DNA of 6,695 nucleotides from an uncultured Oscillospiraceae bacterium (GCA_934574095.1 CAKTMW010000062.1:1-6695), one strand, 5' to 3'. Positions 1 through 6,275 are shown, counted from the stretch's first letter. Numbers and translations: made by a program. The notes: a model not told the origin generated them from the letters alone.

Positions 1-435
1 CTGCTGAAGGAGCTGGGCTTCCTGGATGAGGACGCGCTGGGCAAGGCCAACGCCACCGGCATCGTCATGCCCATCATCACCCTTTCCATCTTCACCAATC
101 TGGCCTCCGCTACCCCCGAAATGGTGGGCAGCATGGTGGTTCCCCTGCTGGTCTGCGTGGTCATCGGCACCATCGCCTTCTCCCTTGCCTCCATTCTGGT
201 GGGCAAGCTATTCGGTTACAGCTGGCAGATGTCCATGGCCATCGGCAGCTCCTGCCTGTTTGGCTTCCCCGGAACGGTCATCATCTCCAACGAGGTATCC
301 GAGAGCACCGGCACCACTGAGGAGGAAAAGGCCTACATCAGCGCACAGATCATGCCCAAGATGCTGGTGGCCGGTATGGTCACGGTGTCCATCACCTCCG
401 TGCTGGTGGCGGGCGTCATGTGCAAGTGGCTGTAA
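1..435 (+). CDS. C-terminal part of a polytopic inner-membrane protein, probable transporter (5' end outside window)
   Basis: The first base of the window is already in frame, and 144 codons are visible before TAA at 433-435; an internal ATG at 67 is not the true start, because the frame is open and hydrophobic before it. The visible part has about four hydrophobic segments: around residues 20-42, 43-68, 72-95 and 118-143. A conserved-looking glycine-rich stretch, GSSCLFGFPGTVIISNE, lies between the second and last segments, followed by an acidic polar loop (STGTTEEEK). Such a Gly/Pro-broken helix before a charged loop is typical of secondary transporters, but I do not recognise the family. 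The gene ends 30 bp before the M20 amidohydrolase on the same strand, so the two are probably co-transcribed, and the protein may move the substrate or product of that enzyme. The membrane location is seen in the sequence; the transport role is inferred. Confidence 0.75.
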   Translation: MLKELGFLDEDALGKANATGIVMPIITLSIFTNLASATPEMVGSMVVPLLVCVVIGTIAFSLASILVGKLFGYSWQMSMAIGSSCLFGFPGTVIISNEVSESTGTTEEEKAYISAQIMPKMLVAGMVTVSITSVLVAGVMCKWL

Positions 436-465
436 GCGCAGCCCGTTGAAAGGAGTCTTTCTATC

Positions 466-1656
466 ATGTCCGAGATCAAAGCTTACGTCGAGAGCATTTT
501 CGACGAACTGGTGGCTATCCGCCGGGATATCCACGCCCACCCTGAGGTGGGTATGACCGAGGTACGTACCAGCGCCCTGATCCGCGCTGAGTTGGAAAAA
601 ATGGGCATGGACGAGGTACAGTCCCCCCTGCCCACCGCCGTGGTAGGACTGCTCCACGGCGGAAAAGGCCCCGGCAAGTGCGTGGCCTTCCGGGCGGACA
701 TTGACGCCCTGCCTGTCCACGAGGAGACGGGCCTGCCCTTTGCCAGCCAGAAGGAGGGCGTGATGCACGCCTGCGGCCACGACCTGCACACCACCATGCT
801 GCTGGGCCTTGCCAAGACGCTGTGCCACCTGCGGGACAGCTTCGCCGGAACGGTGAAGTTCATCTTCGAGCCCAGCGAGGACACCATGCCTGGCGGCGCG
901 CGCCAGCTGGTAGCCGCTGGCGTCATGGAGAACCCCCACGTGGACGCCATCTTCGGCCAGCACGTATGTCCCTCCGAGAATGACACCGTGGGCACACTGA
1001 ATCTTTACAAGGGCTACTTCACCAGCGCGGTGGATCTGTTCCACATCACCGTTCACGGCAAGAGCGGCCACGGCTCCGCGCCCCACACCGCCCACGACGC
1101 CATTGCCTGCGCCGGGTATCTGATCACCGTATTGCAGACGGTGGTCTCCCGCCGCACCGACCCGCTGGCTACCGCCGTGCTGACGGTGGGCACCATGTCC
1201 GGCGGCGACGCGGTGAACATCACCGCCGGCGAGGCCAGAATGGTGGCCGTGCTGCGCACCTTCGGTGACGAGGTGCGGGAGACTGCCATTGAGGAGGTCA
1301 ACCGCATCTGCAAGGGTATCGGCATCGCCTTTGCCTGCGATATCGAGGTAAATCTGGAGGAGGGCTACGCCGCCACCTACAACGACAGCGCCATGATCGA
1401 TCTGGTGGAATCCTCCGCCACTGCCGAGCTGGGCGAAAGCGCCGTGCGGTATATCACCCAGCCCTTCTCCGGCAGCGAGGACTTCAGCTTCTTCGGCAAG
1501 CTGACCGGCACCCCCTGCGCCTTCATGATGATCGACGCGGGCCACGGCGAGAATCCGGTGTCCCTCCACAACGGCAAGATCGTGTTTGACGAAAAGGTCA
1601 TGGTCTCCGGCGTTTCCGCCATGAGCCGCATCGCACTGGAATATCTGAAGAAGTAA
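466..1656 (+). CDS. M20D-family metallo-amidohydrolase (N-acyl-amino-acid / hippurate hydrolase-like)
   Basis: This 396-residue cytoplasmic enzyme has the usual length of M20D peptidases, which hydrolyse amide bonds of N-acylated amino acids or similar conjugates using a two-metal centre. Motifs appear in family order: RRDIHAHPE near residues 19-27, ADIDALPVHE at 77-86, MHACGHDLH at 100-108 (metal ligands Cys103 and His105), EPSED at 135-139 (Glu138 as likely general base, Asp139 where most relatives have a Glu ligand), GQHV at 164-167 (His166), GKSGHGSAPH in the dimerisation lid at 198-207, and SEDFSFF plus SLHNG (His368) near the C-terminus. The ATG is supported by GAAAGGAG at 448-455. There is no signal peptide. 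It follows the membrane protein by 30 bp and is closed by a strong terminator, suggesting a two-gene or longer operon. The exact substrate cannot be read from sequence: N-acetyl amino acids, aromatic acyl-glycines, N-acetyl-diaminopimelate or aminobenzoyl-glutamate are all possible. Confidence 0.93.
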   Translation: MSEIKAYVESIFDELVAIRRDIHAHPEVGMTEVRTSALIRAELEKMGMDEVQSPLPTAVVGLLHGGKGPGKCVAFRADIDALPVHEETGLPFASQKEGVMHACGHDLHTTMLLGLAKTLCHLRDSFAGTVKFIFEPSEDTMPGGARQLVAAGVMENPHVDAIFGQHVCPSENDTVGTLNLYKGYFTSAVDLFHITVHGKSGHGSAPHTAHDAIACAGYLITVLQTVVSRRTDPLATAVLTVGTMSGGDAVNITAGEARMVAVLRTFGDEVRETAIEEVNRICKGIGIAFACDIEVNLEEGYAATYNDSAMIDLVESSATAELGESAVRYITQPFSGSEDFSFFGKLTGTPCAFMMIDAGHGENPVSLHNGKIVFDEKVMVSGVSAMSRIALEYLKK

Positions 1657-1682
1657 TTTTCTCTCCCGCTGCTTCTGCATAG

Positions 1683-1729
1683 AAACCACCGGGCGGGGTA
1701 CGCAATGCGTACCCCGCCCGGTGGTTTTT
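1683..1729 (+). terminator. Rho-independent terminator of the M20 operon
   Basis: A perfect 21-bp inverted repeat (1683-1703 with 1707-1727) encloses a 3-nt AAT loop and runs into a TTTTT tract at 1725-1729. The stem begins 26 bp after the M20 stop codon and is rich in G+C. On the minus strand the tract is only TTTCT, so it may also stop transcripts coming from the anti-sigma gene, but less well. Confidence 0.93.
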
Positions 1730-1750
1730 GTAGATACCTTCTCTTGGGCT

Positions 1751-1858
1751 GTCATTCCGAGCCAGTGCTCACACTGGCGTGGGAATCCGTCCCTCGTGAC
1801 ACAGCGATAAGGATACGGATTCCCACACCAGCGACATCGGTCGCTGGTTCGGAATGAC
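1751..1858. repeat. 108-bp palindromic element with four-armed (cloverleaf) folding potential
   Basis: Two inverted copies of one unit face each other. The outer arms GTCATTCCGA (1751-1760) and TCGGAATGAC (1849-1858) pair over 10 bp. The inner arms GTGGGAATCCGT (1779-1790) and ACGGATTCCCAC (1815-1826) pair over 12 bp around a 24-nt loop (1791-1814). Between outer and inner arm on each side sits a private hairpin: GCCAGTG/CACTGGC (1761-1778, loop CTCA) and ACCAGCGAC/GTCGCTGGT (1827-1848, loop ATCG). The result is a four-way junction in RNA or a cruciform in DNA. It lies between convergent genes, in a 265-bp gene-free stretch that holds nothing else I can recognise apart from the upstream terminator. 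It resembles dispersed intergenic palindromic repeats (MITE- or REP-like) of clostridial genomes, but copy number cannot be judged from one window. Confidence 0.85.
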
Positions 1859-1921
1859 GATGCAAGGACATTCCGCGTATGCGCCCCTACACCTGTCTGC
1901 CGTGCTCTTTTCGCTTACCGC

Positions 1922-3070
1922 TCACTCCCCCGCCTGCGGCACGGGGATGATCTGGTCGCCGAAGACGATGTGATCCACCTGCGTCACGTCGATGGGGGCG
2001 TCAAAGCAGTAGTCGATGGAGGTATAATCCGGCCCCTGTACAGCAGAGCCGTCTGCTCCGATCTCCACGGCGCTGCCGTCCTTCATCACCAGTGCGAAGT
2101 TCTTCACACCGTAGCCCACATTGGTGCCCTCGGCGATGGTTTCATCATACGGGTAGCTGTACTCACCCACCACGGCCAGGGGCGAAATGCGGAAGTATTC
2201 CAGCGTGAGGGGATATCCCGGCTCCGACCATTCGCTTTCGGTGGTTCGTCCGGACGCGTCCACATAGACCGTGGGAGACGGCTTGGCGTTCCGGCCGATC
2301 TCAAAGCTCCAGTCGCCCTCCAGCAGCACCTCATAGGGGAGATCCGTGTTCCACGGCTTCCACCAGATGTTGTGGAACCGCAGCTGCTTGGACTTGCCGT
2401 CCGTAAAGGACAGAACGGTGAAGTCCTCACCCTCCGTTTCCTTGAGTTCGGCGACGTCTCTAGTAGTCAGATATGACGACCTGAGCTTTACCACCACCTC
2501 CACAATGTTGTCGCCGGGGGTCTCGTCAAACCAGTCAAAGTTACAGCTCACGCCGGGGATATCGTACCCCTCACTGGTGATAAAATCATGCCCTTCCGCA
2601 TAATTCCACGGCTGCATGTTGCCCTCGCCCTCTTGGTACGTGTACAGCTCCGTTCCCTCCGGGGCCTCGATGCGCAGGCGGAGGTAATAGTTGTTCTCGT
2701 CGCAGATAGCCGCCAGCGGCGTGATGGTGGTGCCGTTGCTGGTGACGGGCTGTAAATCCGTGGTGCCCAGCTCCTCCATCACCTGCTTCTGCTCCGCCGT
2801 CAGGTCGCCGAAATAGCCCTTGAAGCTGTCGGCCACGCCCAGCTTGGCGGCCACCACCGTGGCGGTACACAGCGCCGTGACAACGGCGGCGACCAGCAAT
2901 GCTCTTGCGATACGGCCGGCCTTTTTTGCCGCAGGACGTCTGCCCTGCTGTTCCTCGATCTTTTTCATTGTCAGCTCCTCTATACGGCGGAGGTCGGCTG
3001 CGTTGTAGGGGGAAAGCTCGATATCCTCGTCGGCGAACTCGTCCATCAGATCATAGATATTGTACTCCAT
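1922..3070 (-). CDS. Membrane-anchored anti-sigma factor, DUF4179-like
   Basis: The 382-residue product has a charged cytoplasmic N-terminus (residues 1-55, including a predicted helical stretch DLRRIEELTMKKIEEQQ at 27-43), a single hydrophobic segment at about 56-75 (ALLVAAVVTALCTATVVAA) and a long extracytoplasmic part of about 305 residues. The segment just after the membrane (SFKGYFGDLTAEQKQVMEELGT at 82-103, then an NGTTITPLAAICDENNYYLRLRIEAPEG-like beta region) is the pattern of DUF4179 proteins, which are encoded beside ECF sigma factors and hold them inactive at the membrane. The ATG is preceded by AAAGGAGG (3077-3084) six bases upstream. The gene starts inside the 3' end of the sigma gene (25-bp overlap), which favours translational coupling and fixed stoichiometry. 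There is no zinc-finger HxxxCxxC motif. The extracytoplasmic signal is unknown. Role inferred from architecture and partner gene. Confidence 0.85.
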   Translation of the reverse strand: MEYNIYDLMDEFADEDIELSPYNAADLRRIEELTMKKIEEQQGRRPAAKKAGRIARALLVAAVVTALCTATVVAAKLGVADSFKGYFGDLTAEQKQVMEELGTTDLQPVTSNGTTITPLAAICDENNYYLRLRIEAPEGTELYTYQEGEGNMQPWNYAEGHDFITSEGYDIPGVSCNFDWFDETPGDNIVEVVVKLRSSYLTTRDVAELKETEGEDFTVLSFTDGKSKQLRFHNIWWKPWNTDLPYEVLLEGDWSFEIGRNAKPSPTVYVDASGRTTESEWSEPGYPLTLEYFRISPLAVVGEYSYPYDETIAEGTNVGYGVKNFALVMKDGSAVEIGADGSAVQGPDYTSIDYCFDAPIDVTQVDHIVFGDQIIPVPQAGE

Positions 3071-3678
3071 GCCGCGCCTCCTTTCTCAGTTTCGTCATGA
3101 TTGTCCTCCCGCAGCAGAAAGTCACGAAGCTTCGCCCGGCCGCGGTTCAGCTTGGTGCGGACGGTGGATTCGTTCAGTCCCATGTCCGCGGCGATGTCGG
3201 CGGTTTTCTGATAGTAGTAATAAAACCGCAGAAACACCTCCCGATCCACCGGGGTCAGGCTCAGCAGCGCCATGCGGACGCGGACTGCCTGCTCCCGGCG
3301 CTCCAGCGCCGCTTCCGGCGTCCGGTCGTCCACAATGACCGCCTCCTCGTCCAGCGGCAGGGTGTCCGACGCCCGGCGCAGACGGCTGCGTGCCGTATTC
3401 CGGGCCACCGTGGCCAGCCATGAGCGGGCGGCGTTAGGCAGGATCTTCCCCGCGTTGTTCCACAGGGCCAGAAACACGTCGGAGGCGACCTCCTCCACGT
3501 CGGCGTTGGACATGCGCTGGCCGATGATGTTGTGAATAATGGTGCTGACATACGCGCCGTATCGTTGGATGAACCATGCCAGCGCATCCTGTGAGCCCTG
3601 TTTCATCTGCCGCAGGGCCTGTTCCTCTGTCAAATCGCTCACTTCCTTTGGGAGAGTTGTTTTCTTGACGGCCGTCAT
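3046..3678 (-). CDS. ECF-type RNA polymerase sigma factor (sigma-70 family)
   Basis: The frame encodes up to 210 residues. Region 2 spans about 30-105, with VEEVASDVFLALW at 61-73 (core-binding part) and the -10 recognising segment SWLATVARNTARSRLRR at 86-102. Region 4 spans about 136-189, with LTPVDREVFLRFYYYYQKTADIAADMGLNESTVRTKLNRGRAKLRDFL containing a helix-turn-helix at about 158-178 (written here as overlapping motifs: TADIAADMGL, then ESTVRTKLNRGRAKL). Sigma region 3 is absent, as in ECF factors. The role is to direct RNA polymerase to a small regulon when released by the anti-sigma factor encoded downstream. The ATG at 3676-3678 has only a distant AAGGT upstream. An in-frame TTG at 3631-3633, preceded by AAAGGAAG, would give a 195-residue protein starting TEEQALRQMKQGSQDA, which is the usual ECF N-terminus, so the true start is uncertain. 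Confidence 0.92.
   Translation of the reverse strand: MTAVKKTTLPKEVSDLTEEQALRQMKQGSQDALAWFIQRYGAYVSTIIHNIIGQRMSNADVEEVASDVFLALWNNAGKILPNAARSWLATVARNTARSRLRRASDTLPLDEEAVIVDDRTPEAALERREQAVRVRMALLSLTPVDREVFLRFYYYYQKTADIAADMGLNESTVRTKLNRGRAKLRDFLLREDNHDETEKGGAAWSTISMI
3642..3649 (-). promoter_or_regulatory. Ribosome binding site supporting an internal TTG start of the sigma factor
   Basis: On the minus strand AAAGGAAG (3649 down to 3642) lies eight bases before an in-frame TTG at 3633-3631 (codon 16 of the long frame). This is a better match to the anti-Shine-Dalgarno sequence than anything correctly spaced before the ATG at 3678. If used, the protein begins just before the conserved region 2. 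Confidence 0.5.
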
Positions 3679-3680
3679 CT

Positions 3681-3710
3681 ATCATAACGCACCTTGGGCG
3701 ATTTTGTCTC
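3681..3710 (-). promoter_or_regulatory. Candidate housekeeping promoter of the sigma/anti-sigma operon
   Basis: Reading the minus strand, GAGACA (3710-3705; four of six to TTGACA) is followed after 18 bp by TATGAT (3686-3681; five of six to TATAAT). Transcription would start near 3673-3675, at or just inside the ATG at 3678-3676. That would exclude the ATG as a normally led start and leaves a leader of about 40 nt before the TTG at 3633. Sequence match only; not proven. Confidence 0.4.
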
Positions 3711-3756
3711 ACGATTTTGGAAATTTTGTAAGAAGGAGCGTCAGGCTCCCATTTGG

Positions 3757-3780
3757 GTCGGAGATGGGCAGGGGCATGTT
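3757..3780 (-). promoter_or_regulatory. Possible ECF-type promoter for autoregulation (weak)
   Basis: On the minus strand AAC (3780-3778, within AGAACAT) is followed after 17 bp by CGAC (3760-3757). AAC plus CGWC at 16-17 bp is the general layout of ECF promoters, and such operons often regulate themselves. The motif is short enough to arise by chance in this GC-rich DNA. Confidence 0.2.
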
Positions 3781-3919
3781 CTTTACTTAACCCGTGCGGC
3801 TTATCACATGCTGGCGCTCTCCATAATTTTACAATGCTCATGTTGTGGATTTTACGTTGGTCGCCTACACTAAGGATCGGGATGACAGATATTCCAGATT
3901 CTTACGCAGGAGGCGTCTT

Positions 3920-5740
3920 ATGAAACGAACACACAGAATTCTCAGTATACTGTTGGCGGCGGCTATGCTGCTGCCTTCGCAGGCGCTGGCGGCAGATATT
4001 GCACCAAAACCGCAGACGCAGCAGCCTTCCATTGTGATCAGCGAAGTGGAATCGGATGCTCCGAATAAAGGCAATGACTGGGTGGAGATCACCAACACCG
4101 GTGCAGAGGCGGTAGATATCTCCGGCTGGTATCTGACCGATGACAAAGGCGAAGAAAGAAAAACGGAGGGAAAAACCACGCCGCTGACAGGGGGGACTGT
4201 TCTGGCTCCCGGCGCATTTCTGGTTTTTGAAGAAACGGTAAATTTCGACTTCGGATTGGGCAAAGCGGATACCGCCATCCTGTATAACGCCGGCGGAGAA
4301 CAGATCGACAGCTATACCTATACCAGCGTAGCGGTCGGCACATGGTCCCGGCAGAGCGACGGCAGCTTTGCCGACGCGGAAGCTACCAAAGGCGCGGCAA
4401 ACGCGGCACCTGCCGTGCCGGAACCTTCTCAGCCAGAGCCTTCCGCTGAACCGGTGCTGGTGCTCAACGAGATCAACTCCAGCCCTGACGACTGGGTGGA
4501 GCTGATGAATACCGGCACGGAAGCACTGGATATTTCCGGCTTCGAGCTGCGGGACAATTCCGACGATCACCGCTGGCGTTTCCCGGAGGGAAGTACGATC
4601 GCAGCGGGAGCGCTGCTGGTGGTGGATGCCAAGAGCGGCGGCCTGATCTATGACGATCAGGCAAAAATCTTTGAAGAGGGTACGTTTGAAGCAGCCATCG
4701 GCATTGGTTCCGGCGATTCTATCCGCTTGTACGACAAAGACGGCAATTTGTTGGATGAGTATAGCTGGACAGAGCATGCCTCCTATGACGGCGACGCGGC
4801 AAAGACCTCCTACGGGCGCTATCCCGATGGCACCGGTGCGTTCCGCCTGACCAAGGAGACAAAGGGCACCGCCAACGAATACTATGCGCCGACCATCGTG
4901 ATCAACGAGGTGGAGTCCAACGGCGACACGACCGACCGGGTGGAGATCATGAATGTCGGCACGCAGTCCGTGGATATTTCCGGTTGGTATCTGCTGGACA
5001 ACGATCCCGTGGGACACAAGGCGGATGTCACGCCGGTGGCGGCTGGAACGACACTGACACCCGGCGCGCTCTATGTGTTTGAGCAGAATAAAGATTTTAC
5101 CTTTGGGCTGGGCAAGGCTGATAAGGCCGCGATTTACGATGGGAATGGCAGCATCATCGCCGAATATGAATGGACCGCCCACGCAAACGGCGTCTACGCC
5201 CGTATTCCGGACGGCACCGGTGAATTTCAGGATTTTGCCACTGCTACAAAGGGCAAGAAGAACAAGGTCGTTAACCCCGTGGTCATCAACGAAGTGCAGT
5301 CCAACGACCCCAACGGCGGCCCAGACTGGGTGGATCTGGCCAATCCCACAGACGAAGTCCTGGACATCTCCGGCCTTGTGCTGAAGGACAATAAGGACAA
5401 AGATCCCTATACCATTCCTGATGGAACGACTATTCCGGCAAACGGATTCTTGGTGATCTATCAGGATGACAGCGGTGCAAAGGGCTTTGTGTTCGGCCTC
5501 GGCAAGGGGGATTCCGTCCGCCTGTTTGAGGACGGAGAGCAGAGCGCCGTAACGACCTGGCCTGACGGAAGCCATACCAACCCCACTTGGGGGCTGTACC
5601 CGGATGTCAACGGCAGCAGCTATCAGAACACGCAGGAGGCCACCCCCGGCGCGGCAAACAAATTTGCCGGTATTGCAATAAACGCAGGCCCTCATGAGAT
5701 CACTCCTCATGTGGGCCTGCGTTATATAGTAGCATCCTGA
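3920..5740 (+). CDS. Secreted protein with four tandem lamin-tail (LTD) domains
   Basis: The ATG at 3920 is chosen because AGGAGG (3908-3913) lies six bases upstream and the product then starts with a signal peptide: MKRTHR, hydrophobic core to about residue 19, and a signal peptidase I site after ALA (residue 24). The frame is open further upstream to GTG 3845, but that would bury the signal peptide. The mature part of the 606-residue protein is four LTD repeats at about 37-160, 178-318, 324-448 and 453-581. Each starts with a VxNEVxS-like strand (ISEVESD, LNEINSS, INEVESN, INEVQSN), continues with DWVE(I/L)xNxG...DISGW and ends in a TKGxxN or TPGAAN motif. A Pro/Glu-rich linker (PEPSQPEPS, about 167-176) separates repeats 1 and 2. 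LTDs are immunoglobulin-like beta sandwiches found in many bacterial exported proteins and usually act as binding or spacer modules. There is no LPXTG, SLH, dockerin or catalytic domain. The last 25 or so residues fall in a palindrome (5681-5723), so the C-terminus may be truncated or frameshifted. The divergent sigma operon is a possible regulator. Confidence 0.9.
   Translation: MKRTHRILSILLAAAMLLPSQALAADIAPKPQTQQPSIVISEVESDAPNKGNDWVEITNTGAEAVDISGWYLTDDKGEERKTEGKTTPLTGGTVLAPGAFLVFEETVNFDFGLGKADTAILYNAGGEQIDSYTYTSVAVGTWSRQSDGSFADAEATKGAANAAPAVPEPSQPEPSAEPVLVLNEINSSPDDWVELMNTGTEALDISGFELRDNSDDHRWRFPEGSTIAAGALLVVDAKSGGLIYDDQAKIFEEGTFEAAIGIGSGDSIRLYDKDGNLLDEYSWTEHASYDGDAAKTSYGRYPDGTGAFRLTKETKGTANEYYAPTIVINEVESNGDTTDRVEIMNVGTQSVDISGWYLLDNDPVGHKADVTPVAAGTTLTPGALYVFEQNKDFTFGLGKADKAAIYDGNGSIIAEYEWTAHANGVYARIPDGTGEFQDFATATKGKKNKVVNPVVINEVQSNDPNGGPDWVDLANPTDEVLDISGLVLKDNKDKDPYTIPDGTTIPANGFLVIYQDDSGAKGFVFGLGKGDSVRLFEDGEQSAVTTWPDGSHTNPTWGLYPDVNGSSYQNTQEATPGAANKFAGIAINAGPHEITPHVGLRYIVAS
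5681..5723. terminator. Palindrome between converging genes, likely bidirectional terminator
   Basis: AACGCAGGCCC (5681-5691) pairs with GGGCCTGCGTT (5713-5723) over 11 bp; after one T/T mismatch CATGAG (5693-5698) pairs with CTCATG (5706-5711), leaving a 7-nt loop. It is followed by TTATATAG on the plus strand and TTTATTG on the minus strand, so the U-tracts are modest in both directions. It sits between the LTD gene (+) and the nitroreductase gene (-), where a shared terminator is expected, but it overlaps the end of the LTD reading frame. Confidence 0.65.
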
Positions 5741-5759
5741 GCAAAAAGCGAGAGATGCC

Positions 5760-6275
5760 TCAAAGAATATGTACACGCTCGTCAAAGGGCTTTTTGGGCT
5801 TCTGCGTGACGTTATCCACCGGCTTGCCGAAGGGGATAATAGTACGCGGGCGTTCATCCTCTGGGATATGCAGGAGTTGCCGCACCTTTTCGGCATTGCC
5901 TTCGAACTTCATCATGCCGTCCATCCATACGCCGGCATATCCGGACGCTGTGATCGCCAGCATGACGTTCTCTGTGGCGGCGGCGTAGTCCTCGGTCTCA
6001 AACTGGAGATCATGGTCGCCGCCATGAACACATTTCGAGGCAGCCACAATAATGACAGGCGCAGTTTTTACCGCTTTCGTCGGAAAGATCTCTGCCAGCG
6101 CATGGCGCAACGTCTCATTCGTGACGGCGTAGAACGTGGTCGTCTGCAGATTGTAGCCGGATGGGGCGCGAATGCCCGCGTCCAAAATGCGCCGCAGATC
6201 CTTCTGCGGTATATCGGCCTTTTCAAACTCACCGCGATAGCTGCCGCGATTTTTAATGACATCAAAGAACTCCAT
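5760..6275 (-). CDS. Small nitroreductase-family FMN-dependent oxidoreductase
   Basis: The 171-residue product matches the short form of the nitroreductase fold, in which a homodimer binds FMN and uses NAD(P)H to reduce nitro, quinone or similar electron acceptors. Visible family features are RGSYRGEF at residues 10-17 (phosphate-binding Arg/Ser/Arg), APSGYNLQTTTFYAV at 37-51 (the APSxxNxQ FMN-contact motif), a central helix EDYAAATENVMLAITASGYAGVWMDG at about 95-120 (shown here only as its start EDYAAATENVML and end GYAGVWMDG), and LHIPEDERPRTIIPFGKP at 135-152, corresponding to the late strand that ends in an isoalloxazine-near Gly-Lys/Tyr-Pro. AAGGAGG (6282-6288) stands six bases before the ATG. 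It has its own promoter (6323-6351) and is 102 bp downstream of the KtrA-like gene. There is no signal peptide, so it is cytoplasmic. The physiological substrate is not deducible. Confidence 0.92.
   Translation of the reverse strand: MEFFDVIKNRGSYRGEFEKADIPQKDLRRILDAGIRAPSGYNLQTTTFYAVTNETLRHALAEIFPTKAVKTAPVIIVAASKCVHGGDHDLQFETEDYAAATENVMLAITASGYAGVWMDGMMKFEGNAEKVRQLLHIPEDERPRTIIPFGKPVDNVTQKPKKPFDERVHIL

Noticed and set aside
208..1755. Minus-strand open frame of 515 codons opposite the M20 gene
   Set aside because: It is antisense to a gene with complete M20D motifs, is rich in His, Gly and Ala from the reversed GC-rich codons, and has no domain pattern or ribosome binding site; it is a shadow of codon bias.
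1751..1858. Cloverleaf read as a tRNA gene
   Set aside because: The arms have the wrong lengths (10-bp outer stem, 12-bp third arm with a 24-nt loop), there is no anticodon loop or proper T-arm, and the length is 108 nt. A GGTTCGGAAT stretch resembles a T-loop only by chance.
3735..3749. GGAGC/GCTCC hairpin as a terminator or riboswitch element
   Set aside because: The stem is only 5 bp and is not followed by a T-tract or by any conserved aptamer-like pattern.
3843..3871. Possible promoter TTGTGG-N17-TACACT for the LTD gene
   Set aside because: Only three of six and four of six bases match the consensus hexamers; too weak to list as a feature.
3845..3919. 25-codon N-terminal extension of the LTD protein from GTG 3845
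   Set aside because: It would place an arginine-rich segment before the signal peptide and lacks a ribosome binding site, whereas ATG 3920 has AGGAGG at ideal spacing.
3902..5896. Minus-strand open frame of 664 codons opposite the LTD gene
   Set aside because: The plus strand has a signal peptide, a good ribosome binding site and four recognisable repeats. The antisense product has no coherent domains and also overlaps the end of the nitroreductase gene.
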